Source: UBA2040 sp041751955 (lineage in GTDB: Bacteria; Bacteroidota; Bacteroidia; Flavobacteriales_D; Crocinitomicaceae). From it: a DNA stretch of 64,000 nt. Both the position numbers and the translations under genes were made by a program. Positions 1 to 8,403 of the stretch are shown in pieces (position 1 is the stretch's first letter; each line of letters begins with the position of its first letter). Below the pieces are notes generated by a model. The model had not been told where the DNA came from and searched no databases. It saw nothing but the letters and a program-made list of their open reading frames with translations. The stretch spans positions 5,309 to 69,308 of the forward strand of contig JBGSIB010000005.1 in the NCBI GenBank assembly GCA_041751955.1, written 5' to 3'.

Positions 1-94
1 ATCTGTGAAAATTGGCTATAACAAAGAGATTAATTAATTTCACTTTGTGTCTTCAGAAAGTGTTTTATTCAAGAGTTTGATTCATCATAAAAAG

Positions 95-121
95 GACCTC
101 AACATGCATTATGTTGAGGTC
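95..121. terminator. Perfect 11-bp hairpin, probable terminator of an upstream gene
   Basis: GACCTCAACAT at 95-105 is the exact reverse complement of ATGTTGAGGTC at 111-121, leaving a 5-nt loop. The stem is preceded by an A-run and followed by a pyrimidine-rich stretch, the layout of an intrinsic terminator. It covers the ATG at 104, so either that ATG is not the start of the next gene or the hairpin hides it. The gene it would terminate lies mostly outside the window. Confidence 0.55.
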
Positions 122-574
122 TCTTCTTTCTATCTTGATGTATTGAAAGGAAAATTTGAACGGGGAAAATTCAACCAACGCATATGGATAGAAATCAATG
201 ACCACATTAAAGAAAAGTGGCAAGGTGGAATTGTAGCGTTAGGTGAAGGAAATGGATACATAACGATTTCTGCAGCTCGTATGAAAAAAATGAGCATTCA
301 TTTTGGCGAAGAAGTTACTGTCAAACTTGAAAAAGATGACTCCGAATATGGCATAGAAGTAGCCCCAGAATTTCTTGCGGTTTTGGAGACTGACCCTGAA
401 GCTAAAATTCGATTTGATAAGCTAACAAAAGGTTTTCAGCGCTATCTTTTATACTACACAATCCAAGTTAAATCAAGCGAAAAACGTGTGGATAGAGCCA
501 TCATGCTGCTCAATAATCTCAAACGTTGTGAACCTGGAAAAGAAACTTTCAAGCAATTATTAAGTAAAGATTAA
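104..574 (+). CDS. YdeI/OmpD-associated-like protein (DUF1905-type N-terminus)
   Basis: Small soluble protein with no signal peptide. An N-terminal beta-rich segment (GKFERGKFNQRIW onward) resembles DUF1905. The C-terminal helical part, with PEFLAVLETDPEAKIRFDKL followed by an aromatic-rich stretch and an Arg/Lys-rich helix ending in LLNNLK, matches the YdeI/OmpD-associated pattern. The family is small and its biochemical role is unclear; some members are linked to resistance to cationic peptides. The start is uncertain: GTG at 47, ATG at 104 and TTG at 143 are all in frame. The ATG lies inside the 95-121 hairpin, so TTG at 143, which begins exactly at the conserved domain, is a real alternative. 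The family call is by pattern only. Confidence 0.65.
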   Translation: MHYVEVSSFYLDVLKGKFERGKFNQRIWIEINDHIKEKWQGGIVALGEGNGYITISAARMKKMSIHFGEEVTVKLEKDDSEYGIEVAPEFLAVLETDPEAKIRFDKLTKGFQRYLLYYTIQVKSSEKRVDRAIMLLNNLKRCEPGKETFKQLLSKD

Positions 575-606
575 GCCTTGATTTTCGATTAGCGAATCCT
601 TATTTC

Positions 607-614
607 TATCTTTG
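607..614 (+). promoter_or_regulatory. Bacteroidota -7 element TATCTTTG for the cysteine desulfurase
   Basis: TATCTTTG matches the TAnnTTTG consensus of the Bacteroidota primary sigma factor. It ends 15 nt before the ATG at 630, predicting a leader of about 10 nt. No clear TTG -33 element sits at the ideal distance. The TTG inside this element would itself be an in-frame start, which argues for the ATG at 630. Confidence 0.5.
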
Positions 615-629
615 CACAAAATATTCCGC

Positions 630-1769
630 ATGCACGTTTATCTTGATAATGCAGCTACCACACCAGTTGCGCCAGAAGTTGTTGAAGCCATGATACCAAT
701 TCTCCGCGAGGGTTTTGGCAATCCTTCCTCCTCACATTTCTTCGGAAGACAAGTCAAAGCGCATCTTGAAACAGCTCGTCGTTCCATTGCAAAACATATC
801 AATTGTCAACCTTCTGAGATCATTTTCACCTCAGGAGGAACAGAAGCCGATAACATGGCTATTGTTGAGGCAGTTAACTCTTTGAAAGTTGAAAGGATTG
901 TTACCTCAACAATTGAACATCACGCAGTTGTGCATACCGCAGAAAGTATTTCAGAAAAGAAAAACATCGAGTTAGTGTACATCAAAATCGACAAAAAAGG
1001 AAACGTTGATTTAAATCATTTAAAAGAAATTTTATCGGATGGCAAAAAGACATTGGTAAGTTTAATGCATGCTAACAACGAGATTGCCACCTTGCTTCCT
1101 ATTGAAGAAGTTTCAAGAATTTGTCAAGAAGCCGGAGCCTTTTTTCATTCAGATACCGTACAAACGATGGGACACTACCCTTTCGATTTACAAAAACTAC
1201 ATATTGACTTTTTGACCTGTGCCGCACATAAATTTCACGGCCCGAAAGGAGTGGGTTTCTTGTACATCAACAAAAATGTGAGAATCCATTCCCTGATTCA
1301 CGGTGGTGCTCAAGAACGAGGTTTACGTGGTGGAACGGAAAATACCAGCGGAATTGTTGGACTCGCTAAGGCAATGGATTTGGCTTACGAAGATGTTGCC
1401 GCTCATCAGGAGCATGTGCAAGACCTCAAAACATATATGATTCAATCTTTGCAAAAAGCTATTCCAGATGTTGAATTTCATGGTGAAACAGATCCGAATA
1501 AAAGCTTGTATACTGTCCTAAACGTTTGTTTACCAAAAACAGAAAAATCAGGGTTATTGCTATTCACATTGGATTTAAAAGGAATTGCTTGCAGTGGCGG
1601 AAGTGCTTGTTCTTCAGGTGCGGTGCAAGGTTCGCACGTGCTTGCCGGAATAAATGCTCCTTCAGACAAACCAAATGCCCGTTTCTCTTTTTCACGATAT
1701 ACGACGAAAGCAGAAATTGATTTTACAGTCGAAGTGCTAAAAGAAATTTATCAAGGGGTTTTGGCATAA
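630..1769 (+). CDS. Cysteine desulfurase (NifS/IscS class V aminotransferase family)
   Basis: PLP enzyme that takes sulfur from L-cysteine, leaving alanine and a protein persulfide for Fe-S clusters or tRNA thiolation. The 379-residue protein has the N-terminal YLDNAATTP motif, HANNEIAT in the middle, the PLP-binding lysine in CAAHKFHGPKG (about K201) and the catalytic loop SGGSACSSG with Cys at about 327. The short loop and overall length fit the NifS/IscS group rather than SufS. It stands alone, without iscU, iscA or suf genes nearby, so the acceptor is unknown. The ATG at 630 is chosen over the in-frame TTG at 612, which lies in the promoter. It ends in a hairpin shared with the convergent TonB receptor gene. 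Confidence 0.93.
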   Translation: MHVYLDNAATTPVAPEVVEAMIPILREGFGNPSSSHFFGRQVKAHLETARRSIAKHINCQPSEIIFTSGGTEADNMAIVEAVNSLKVERIVTSTIEHHAVVHTAESISEKKNIELVYIKIDKKGNVDLNHLKEILSDGKKTLVSLMHANNEIATLLPIEEVSRICQEAGAFFHSDTVQTMGHYPFDLQKLHIDFLTCAAHKFHGPKGVGFLYINKNVRIHSLIHGGAQERGLRGGTENTSGIVGLAKAMDLAYEDVAAHQEHVQDLKTYMIQSLQKAIPDVEFHGETDPNKSLYTVLNVCLPKTEKSGLLLFTLDLKGIACSGGSACSSGAVQGSHVLAGINAPSDKPNARFSFSRYTTKAEIDFTVEVLKEIYQGVLA

Positions 1770-1804
1770 AAAAAGTTGAGGTAATTTAATAACCCCAACT
1801 TTTT
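1768..1804. terminator. Bidirectional terminator between the desulfurase and TonB receptor genes
   Basis: An A-run leading into GTTGAGG pairs with CCCCAACTTTTT after an 11-nt loop, with one mismatch. Its A-flank and T-flank let it stop transcription from both convergent genes. Confidence 0.75.
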
Positions 1805-1821
1805 ATTTTAATTAGTCGTCT

Positions 1822-4248
1822 CTAGAAGTTTGCGCTTAGCGAGAGGATAATATTTCGTCCCGCACCAACTAATCCAGAACTATACGATCGATACCGTTGA
1901 TCCGTAATATTCTCAATTCCAGCGTTTACTGTAAACACATCTGAAAGCTGATACATGGCTTTAAAATTTAAGGTATACCACGAAGGAGAATAGGTGTTTC
2001 CATTTCCATCCGTCGCATAAATAGCGGGCTTTTGTTGCTCCTCAGGATTGAGGTCTTCGTGGGCTACTTTCGCACTGTAAATTGCATAAACCTGCATACG
2101 TAACTTATTGGTTTTTAATGTTAAACGAGTCAAACCAAAAGCGGGAGCCGCATGTCGAGAAGGAGAAACAACACCATTGTCCAATTCCTCAACACCGGTT
2201 TGAAAGTTGTAGCGAGATGAAAGAGTAAATTCTTTTGAAATTTTCACTTCAATGCCAACATTACCGCCATAGACATTACCGTATGCGGCATTTTGAATAG
2301 CATAAACCTTACTCATTTGACCGTCGAATAAAATGCTATCATTTCCATTTACTTGAAATGCTCTTCTTACCATGGCATTCTCTAATTGTGTGTAGAATCC
2401 TGTCAAATCAATCTTCACTCGATTATTTAAAACTTTAGCAATGTTGAACTCTCCAGTATACGCATACTCAGGTTTCAAATTATCGTTTGGCACAACAATT
2501 TCTTGACCATTTATGTCGAATAATTTACCAATATCGTCCACATTTGGTGCTCGGAATCCAGTTGAGCCATTCATAGTTATTCTCCATGATGAATTTGGAG
2601 TATAAACGAATCCAACACTCCCAGTTATTGCCTCATTTGTTAAATTTGCTTGGGTAAAATCAAAGGGATAAAATGATAAATTTCGTGTGAAGTCGGACTT
2701 AATACTATTTTGATTTACCCGAGCACCAACTTGCACCATAAATTTTTCTTTCAAATGCGCCTGATAATTCACGAAAGCAGCATAAGAAGTCCACGTTGAT
2801 TGTGGATATCTGTCTGCAACAGGAATGTCTGCACCTGTAACGATGTGATATGCACCTGCTTTTGATTCGACATCGTTGAGAACACCTTCAAGTCCATAAA
2901 ATAACTTGTGTCGACCAAACTCTTTCTCAAAATCGATATTTAAAGAATATGCATTAACGATCTCTTCTTGTGTTCGCAATCGGAATCGGTTGCCCCCACT
3001 AAAATTTCGGTCGATACGACTTTCTTCGAACATTTGATGCGCGACGCGAACGCTCATGTAATCGTAAATTTTATTGTTCCCATGGTGGTCGATTGTAAGT
3101 TGATTCATCATCCATTTCTGAGGACCATAATTCCAAACAGCAGACCGAGGTATGTTCGCATTTGTTAGTTCAATCAATCGATCGTAGCGTCCGTAACTAG
3201 ATGTTTCTGAATAATGAAATGCATATTGGAAATTCCACTTTTTATTCGGTGAAAAACGCAATTTCTCCATTAAATTAACTTGCTTGTACCCCGTTGGGGC
3301 TTGAATCAATGGATCTTCGTTTTCCACTATAACATCCGCACTATCGATACGCTTCACAACAAATTTGCGTAGATATTCGTCTGGACCATATTTCCCCATT
3401 CGTAAATCACCATAATCCGAATGTGTTAAACTAGTAACAAAAGCCCATTTTTTCCAACCTACGTTTGCATCATAGTGAAAGGTTTTTTCATTGTTGGCAG
3501 ATGAAAACCGCGATAATGCCTTTCCTGAAACAACTGTTTTACCTGTCTTGGATAAAATAGGAGTCAAAGTTTTAAAACTCATAACTGCACCTATCGCATC
3601 ACTTCCGTAAACGACTGAGCCTGAACCGAAGAAAACTTCTGTGTTCTCCACAGCTAAAGGATCTAAAGAAATTACATTCTGAATGTTACCTCCTCTAAAA
3701 ATGGCAGTATTCATTCGCACCCCATCAACAGTATACAACAAACGATTGGTTGAAAAACCACGAATCATTGGACTACCTCCACCTTGTTGACTTTTCTGAA
3801 TGAACACTTCACCAGAAAGACCTAGCAAATCAGCAGCAGTTTGAGGATTTTGGAAAGCAATGTCTCTAGATGAGATTACACTTATTTTGCTTGGAATATC
3901 CTTTGAAGACTGTTCCCAGCGAGTTGCGGATACTACCATGTTTTCCAATTCTATTACAGATGATTGCAGTTCTATCACAAAATTGTTCGTTTTTATTTCA
4001 GAGAAACTCGTAACCAAAGTCTGATAACCATAGGCTCGGACCTCTATTCTTTCCGAATTAATCATTTCGGAAAGGTCTGCAATACCTTTGCTGTCTGTTC
4101 GTGAGACGAGGTCCGGTTTTTTGGTTCCCAAAAGTGCCATTTCAATTGGATTTCGGGTGTCTTTATCCACAACTTGAACCAAATTATTTTGTTGCGAAAA
4201 AACTACGCTACTGATCAAGCAGAGTGCGACCAATATTAATTTATTCAT
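1822..4248 (-). CDS. TonB-dependent outer-membrane receptor, heme/hemoglobin-receptor-like
   Basis: Outer-membrane gated channel, about 808 residues. A signal peptide (MNKLILVALCLISSVVFSQ) is followed by a carboxypeptidase-like carrier domain (residues 20-95), a plug domain with GGGSPMIRGFSTNRLLYTVD and FFGSGSVVYGSDAIGAV, and a beta-barrel ending in an aromatic residue (ILSLSANF). The plug wording and the FRAP motif (TGFRAPNVDDI) followed by PNDNLKPE resemble hemoglobin/heme receptors. The histidine usually found between the FRAP and NPNL motifs is missing here, so the ligand is not settled. ATG at 4248 is chosen because it begins the signal peptide; an in-frame start 12 codons upstream is less likely. 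It probably shares a transcript with the small membrane protein 102 nt upstream. Confidence 0.88.
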   Translation of the reverse strand: MNKLILVALCLISSVVFSQQNNLVQVVDKDTRNPIEMALLGTKKPDLVSRTDSKGIADLSEMINSERIEVRAYGYQTLVTSFSEIKTNNFVIELQSSVIELENMVVSATRWEQSSKDIPSKISVISSRDIAFQNPQTAADLLGLSGEVFIQKSQQGGGSPMIRGFSTNRLLYTVDGVRMNTAIFRGGNIQNVISLDPLAVENTEVFFGSGSVVYGSDAIGAVMSFKTLTPILSKTGKTVVSGKALSRFSSANNEKTFHYDANVGWKKWAFVTSLTHSDYGDLRMGKYGPDEYLRKFVVKRIDSADVIVENEDPLIQAPTGYKQVNLMEKLRFSPNKKWNFQYAFHYSETSSYGRYDRLIELTNANIPRSAVWNYGPQKWMMNQLTIDHHGNNKIYDYMSVRVAHQMFEESRIDRNFSGGNRFRLRTQEEIVNAYSLNIDFEKEFGRHKLFYGLEGVLNDVESKAGAYHIVTGADIPVADRYPQSTWTSYAAFVNYQAHLKEKFMVQVGARVNQNSIKSDFTRNLSFYPFDFTQANLTNEAITGSVGFVYTPNSSWRITMNGSTGFRAPNVDDIGKLFDINGQEIVVPNDNLKPEYAYTGEFNIAKVLNNRVKIDLTGFYTQLENAMVRRAFQVNGNDSILFDGQMSKVYAIQNAAYGNVYGGNVGIEVKISKEFTLSSRYNFQTGVEELDNGVVSPSRHAAPAFGLTRLTLKTNKLRMQVYAIYSAKVAHEDLNPEEQQKPAIYATDGNGNTYSPSWYTLNFKAMYQLSDVFTVNAGIENITDQRYRSYSSGLVGAGRNIILSLSANF

Positions 4249-4350
4249 GTTTATATTTTTAAAATTGTACAATACGCCCTGCATACCAGCTCAATTATAG
4301 ACTCGAATTCGGACAGAAATATTTTTTTTAAGAATTTTTATTACCTAGAT

Positions 4351-4881
4351 CTAGGCAATTTCAGGTGGTTGAAGAAAATCGCGCCCAAAACCTTTTAGAA
4401 TCGTTCTGGCATAACTTTGAAACTGTTCTTTACGGTTGTCTTCCAAAAAAATGGAAATGGAATTATTAAAATCAGGCATATCAAACGGTTGTTGTTGCAA
4501 GATTTTTAAGCTTTTTAGAGGAGCGCTTGGATTATCATGAAGGTCTCGATGAACGAAATAATCCAGTTTCGCAAACAAATTGCTTTCCTGACGATCCGAA
4601 ATACAGAAGATTTCAAGCTGATTATTTTTCAAGGTTTTAAAACGAATAATATCATACATCTTGCCTTGATGACGAAATTCATTTTTTTCTAGCCAAACCA
4701 ACTTCTCAGATTCCTCTTTTGTAAAGACAAAATGTATCAAATCACTCTGCGGCACAGATTTTTTAAGTCGCAATTTAACTTCTCTACGGATTTCACTTTT
4801 CTCATATTCGAAATAAGCAAAAAAACCAACATAACTCCAAATGAGAAACCCGACAAAAACTATGACAGTAAATCTTTTCAA
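4351..4881 (-). CDS. Conserved-looking hypothetical protein with one N-terminal membrane segment
   Basis: Not recognised. The 176-residue protein has one hydrophobic helix (about residues 4-25, rich in Phe, Val and Ile) followed by a charged, mostly soluble domain; the short basic N-terminus predicts the domain lies outside the cytoplasm. No lipobox or catalytic motif is seen. It lies upstream of the TonB receptor on the same strand with a gap of about 100 nt, which suggests co-transcription. The only start that keeps the membrane segment is TTG at 4881: an in-frame stop lies just upstream and the next Met is about residue 74. A -7 element ends 4 nt before this TTG. Confidence 0.6.
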   Translation of the reverse strand: MKRFTVIVFVGFLIWSYVGFFAYFEYEKSEIRREVKLRLKKSVPQSDLIHFVFTKEESEKLVWLEKNEFRHQGKMYDIIRFKTLKNNQLEIFCISDRQESNLFAKLDYFVHRDLHDNPSAPLKSLKILQQQPFDMPDFNNSISIFLEDNRKEQFQSYARTILKGFGRDFLQPPEIA

Positions 4882-4885
4882 TGCT

Positions 4886-4893
4886 CAAATATA
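4886..4893 (-). promoter_or_regulatory. Bacteroidota -7 element TATATTTG, near-leaderless
   Basis: On the minus strand TATATTTG fits TAnnTTTG and ends 4 nt before the TTG start at 4881. The divergent esterase gene begins at 4921, so this 39-nt gap must hold both promoters. Confidence 0.45.
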
Positions 4894-4920
4894 GTTAAAT
4901 TTACCCCGAAAAAAGAACAA

Positions 4921-5550
4921 ATGAAAGCTGAAAGCAAACACATACAGGTGAATAAAACAGCTCGATTTACTCACTTAAAATCTGAAAATAAAACAAATAC
5001 TAAAGCGCTTATAGTCCTTCATGGTTACGGTCAACTTTCAACCTATTTTTCCAAAAAATTTAACTCGATTGATTCAGGATACGATTTCATAATTGCTGAA
5101 GGTTTAAATCGTTTTTATGTTTCGGGTAGTTCTGGACGAGTAGGCGCTTCATGGATGACAAAGGAGGATAGATTAATGGATATCGCAGATAATCAGAATT
5201 ATATTCAAAAATTAATTGATTTTTTAATGGAACAATATTCAGATATCGCTTTACTCGGTTTTTCTCAAGGTGGTGCAACGGCAGCCCGCTTCTACTTTGA
5301 AAAACCGAATAGTTTAACAGGTTTAATTTTATGGGGAAGCGTTTTTCCTCCCGATGTAGCTTTCCCGACAAACATTATAGATACTCAGAATTGTTACTTC
5401 GTTCTTGGGGATAAGGACCCATATTTTACATCTGAAAAACAAAAAGAAGTACTAACTTTGCATGAAAATTTAGGAATGAATATCCTTCAATTTGATGGTA
5501 AACATGATATTGATGGTAAAACTTTAGAAACAATTCTTCTTAACTTTTGA
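4921..5550 (+). CDS. Alpha/beta-hydrolase, carboxylesterase/phospholipase-like
   Basis: Cytoplasmic serine hydrolase, 209 residues, resembling the small carboxylesterase/lysophospholipase group. The strand and oxyanion region IVLHGYGQ is at residues 31-38, the nucleophile elbow GFSQGG has Ser at about 115, the acid is probably an Asp in LGDKDPYF (164 or 166) and the base is His at about 195 in GKHDIDG. No signal peptide is present. The reading frame is open upstream to 4732, but that part overlaps the divergent membrane-protein gene, so ATG at 4921 is chosen. Substrate unknown. The gene stands alone before the LolA-like gene, 53 nt downstream, and may be co-transcribed with it. Confidence 0.8.
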   Translation: MKAESKHIQVNKTARFTHLKSENKTNTKALIVLHGYGQLSTYFSKKFNSIDSGYDFIIAEGLNRFYVSGSSGRVGASWMTKEDRLMDIADNQNYIQKLIDFLMEQYSDIALLGFSQGGATAARFYFEKPNSLTGLILWGSVFPPDVAFPTNIIDTQNCYFVLGDKDPYFTSEKQKEVLTLHENLGMNILQFDGKHDIDGKTLETILLNF

Positions 5551-5603
5551 ATTAACTAGGTTTGGCATAGTTTATGCTTTACTCCTAAAAAAACATTTAA
5601 TAC

Positions 5604-6239
5604 ATGAAATATTTAATTTTACTCGTCGGTCTTGTATCCTTCACTGCATTTGGACAAGATGCTAAAGCACAAGAGATTTTAGATAAGCTTTCAACAAAAA
5701 TGAAAGCGCAAAAATCTTATTATATCGAGTTTAGCGCAAACATTAAAAACAATGAGGCTGGAACCAATCAAACCGTAACTGGAAAAGGATGGGTGAAAGA
5801 CAACAAATTCTATGCTTCATACGGTGAGAATACAATCATTTCAAACGGATTAAAAACTTGGACCGTGGTGAAAGAAGAAAAAAGAGTTTACGAAACTGAT
5901 GCGTCTGATGATGATGAAGAATCCATTAACCCTAAGAAGTTAATGACCATGTGGGAAACTGGTTTCAAAAACAAATACGATGCAACGGAAACAATTGATA
6001 ATGTAAAATGTCATAAGGTTTTACTTTACCCTAAACAACCTGGAAAAGTTGATTACCATACTTTGGTGCTATATATTTCTGTTGCAGATAACGAATTAAA
6101 AAAAGTTGTCATGCGCGGAAAAGATGGTACGAATACTTCCTACACGCTAACTGAATTTACGGGAAATCCTACTATAGACGATTCAAAATTCGTTTATGAT
6201 GCGAAAAAGTATCCTGGATACACTTTGGTAAAGGACTAA
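5604..6239 (+). CDS. LolA-like outer-membrane lipoprotein carrier protein
   Basis: Periplasmic protein of 211 residues expected to carry lipoproteins from the inner membrane to the outer membrane. A signal peptide ends near FTAFGQ (residue 18). The mature part shows the half-barrel LolA pattern: an early amphipathic helix (AQEILDKLSTKMKAQKSYY), alternating strands, and the C-terminal signature FVYDAKKYPGYTLVKD. An acidic insert (DASDDDEES) lies in the middle. No lolB, lolC or lolE is nearby. The family includes other lipid carriers, so the exact cargo is inferred. Followed by a strong hairpin terminator. Confidence 0.8.
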   Translation: MKYLILLVGLVSFTAFGQDAKAQEILDKLSTKMKAQKSYYIEFSANIKNNEAGTNQTVTGKGWVKDNKFYASYGENTIISNGLKTWTVVKEEKRVYETDASDDDEESINPKKLMTMWETGFKNKYDATETIDNVKCHKVLLYPKQPGKVDYHTLVLYISVADNELKKVVMRGKDGTNTSYTLTEFTGNPTIDDSKFVYDAKKYPGYTLVKD

Positions 6240-6252
6240 GAAATTTTATCTC

Positions 6253-6289
6253 AAAAAAATCCCCGACCTTGATAGCCGGGGATTTTTTT
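6253..6289 (+). terminator. Intrinsic terminator after the LolA-like gene
   Basis: A seven-A run with TCCCC pairs with GGGGATTTTTTT, giving a perfect stem with a run of seven T residues. It also serves the convergent E1 gene, whose stop is at 6337. Confidence 0.85.
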
Positions 6290-6336
6290 ATGTTGCTACT
6301 TTTCTAATAACCTGAGTTTGACTATTCGAACTCAAG

Positions 6337-8337
6337 TTAATAATTCAACAAGGAATCGATAGCTGCCTTAAGTTTTTGCTTCGGCAAAAAATTATTTTCC
6401 AACTCTTCTGCAAATGGCACAGGCGTGTCCAATGAAGCCAACCTTCGAACTGGGGCATCTAGTACTTCAAAACAATTTTCATTAATTAAAGCCGTAATCT
6501 CACCTCCTATTCCACCAGTCAGACAATCTTCATGGAGGATCAAAACACGTCCTGTTTTTGATACAGCTTTGTAAATTGCTTCAGTATCCAAAGGTAAAAG
6601 CGTTCTCAAATCAAGAAGTTCTATCGTATTTTCTTCATATTGATCCAATAAATCTAGAGTCCAGTAAACACCGAAACCATACGTAATAATCGTCAATTTT
6701 TCTCCTTCTGATTTCACTTTGGCTTTTCCAATCTCTATGGTAAATTCATCTTCGAAAACATCTTCTTTGATACTGCGATATAGATTTTTATGCTCAAAAA
6801 ACATAACCGGATTGGGGTCGTCAATAGCGGCCATAAGCAATCCCTTCGCTTCGCTCGGACTAGATGGATAAACCACTTTCAATCCTGGCGTATGAAAAAA
6901 CCATGCTTCGTTGCTTTGTGAATGGAAAGGTCCAGCTGCAGAACCTGCACCTGTTGGCATGCGAACAACAACGTCCGCATTCTGTCCCCATCGCCAATGT
7001 ATCTTTGCCAGATTATTGACGATTTGATTGAATCCACAGGTTACGAAATCAGCAAATTGCATTTCCACAACCGCTTTCATTCCAGCTATAGAAAGTCCAA
7101 GTCCAGCACCAACGATCGCCGATTCACAAATTGGTGTATTTCTTATTCTTTCTTTTCCAAATTCGTCAACAAAATTTTCTGTCACCTTGAAAACACCGCC
7201 ATAATCTGCAATGTCTTGTCCCATGATGATTAAGTCACTGTGTTTTCTCATGGAAAGTCGCAATCCGTCTTGAACCGCGTCAATAAAACGCATTTCCCGT
7301 TTCGCTCCGGTTCCTTGTTTAATTTCTGGAGAAAAAGGAGCGAACAAATCAGCAACTTCATCTTCTGTATTTGGTGTGACACGAGATTCCGCAAAAGCGA
7401 CATCCAGCCCTTTTTGAATTTGGGCTTTCAATTCTTCTTTGATTTTATTTATGCTTTCCTCATTCAAAAGTTCTAATTCTTCTAAATAAAGTTGATAATT
7501 CACAACTGGATCGAACTGTTCCCATTGGTCTTGTAAACCTTCTGGATAATACTTCGTGCCAGAAGCTTCTTCGTGCCCTCTCATTCTGAAAGTAACACAT
7601 TCCAATAACACAGGTCGCGAATTTTCACGTATATCTTCCACTAAACGGCGAACCGTTGTAATCACTTCAAGAATGTTGTTACCATCCACTTTTTCGGCAT
7701 ACATTCCATAACCTATTCCTTTGTCGATGAACTGTTTGCAGCGAAATTGCTCCTTGCTTGGAGTAGACAAACCCCATTGATTGTTTTCTACAGCAATTAT
7801 CACTGGTAAATCCCAAACGGAGGCAACATTTAATGCTTCATGAAAATCTCCCTCGGATGCTCCACCATCTCCAGTAAAAACAACTGTAGCCTTTTTCTCT
7901 TTTCTAACTTTATGCGCCAAAGCTATTCCATCGGCGATGCCTAATTGAGGTCCCAAATGAGAAATCATTCCAACGATTTTGTGCTCTTTTGAACCAAAGT
8001 GAAATGAACGGTCTCTCCCTTTTGTAAAACCAGTCATTTTTCCTTGAAATTGGGCAAATAATCTGTCTAGTGGAATGTCCCTTGTCGTAAATATTCCTAA
8101 ATTCCTGTGCATTGGAAGAATGTATTCATTGGGGTCCATAGAATAGGCAACACCCACAGATATGCCTTCTTGTCCCCAACCAGAAAACCATTTAGAAATT
8201 TTTCCCTGACGCAGGAGAATCAGCATTTTTTCTTCTATCAAACGCGGAAGAAGAATTTTGCGATAAATATCCAGAAGTTCCTGATCTTCAAATCCTTCTC
8301 GATTGTATTTTATTTGTCTTTTTTGAACTGATTCCAT
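6337..8337 (-). CDS. 2-oxoacid dehydrogenase E1, fused alpha and beta subunits
   Basis: Thiamine-diphosphate enzyme that decarboxylates a 2-oxoacid and transfers the acyl group to the lipoyl E2. Residues 1-330 are the alpha part, with the ThDP/Mg motif starting GDGGASEG (about 156) and ending in NN (185), plus the phosphorylation-loop-like GHEEASGTKYY. Residues 345-666 are the beta part (GQDIADYGGVFKVT, PICESAIVGAGLGL, GAGSAAGPFHSQS). The fusion and wording resemble branched-chain 2-oxoacid dehydrogenase E1 in Bacteroidota, though pyruvate cannot be excluded. No E2 or E3 gene is adjacent. ATG at 8337 is chosen; an in-frame ATG at 8385 lies inside the terminator of the upstream gdhA and is rejected. 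Confidence 0.9.
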   Translation of the reverse strand: MESVQKRQIKYNREGFEDQELLDIYRKILLPRLIEEKMLILLRQGKISKWFSGWGQEGISVGVAYSMDPNEYILPMHRNLGIFTTRDIPLDRLFAQFQGKMTGFTKGRDRSFHFGSKEHKIVGMISHLGPQLGIADGIALAHKVRKEKKATVVFTGDGGASEGDFHEALNVASVWDLPVIIAVENNQWGLSTPSKEQFRCKQFIDKGIGYGMYAEKVDGNNILEVITTVRRLVEDIRENSRPVLLECVTFRMRGHEEASGTKYYPEGLQDQWEQFDPVVNYQLYLEELELLNEESINKIKEELKAQIQKGLDVAFAESRVTPNTEDEVADLFAPFSPEIKQGTGAKREMRFIDAVQDGLRLSMRKHSDLIIMGQDIADYGGVFKVTENFVDEFGKERIRNTPICESAIVGAGLGLSIAGMKAVVEMQFADFVTCGFNQIVNNLAKIHWRWGQNADVVVRMPTGAGSAAGPFHSQSNEAWFFHTPGLKVVYPSSPSEAKGLLMAAIDDPNPVMFFEHKNLYRSIKEDVFEDEFTIEIGKAKVKSEGEKLTIITYGFGVYWTLDLLDQYEENTIELLDLRTLLPLDTEAIYKAVSKTGRVLILHEDCLTGGIGGEITALINENCFEVLDAPVRRLASLDTPVPFAEELENNFLPKQKLKAAIDSLLNY

Positions 8338-8355
8338 GAAAAATATATTGTAAAC

Positions 8356-8387
8356 AAATAAGGGCGAAAAATTTTCCGCCCTCATTT
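8356..8387 (-). terminator. Terminator after gdhA with GGGCG/CGCCC core
   Basis: Read on the minus strand, AAATGAGGGCG pairs with CGCCCTTATTT through a GAAAA/TTTTT inner stem, with one G:U pair. It sits between the gdhA stop and the E1 start. Its core matches the one at 42682-42721. Confidence 0.75.
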
Positions 8388-8403
8388 GTTCTTTTTTTAG
8401 TTT

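Noticed and set aside
2..37. Short in-frame end (SVKIGYNKEIN then TAA) that could be the last codons of an upstream gene
   Set aside because: Only 11 codons are visible and another frame also stops nearby, so the frame and even the strand cannot be decided.
8337..8385. Upstream in-frame ATG of the E1 gene (MRAENF...)
   Set aside because: It lies inside the gdhA terminator stem and adds a non-conserved tail.
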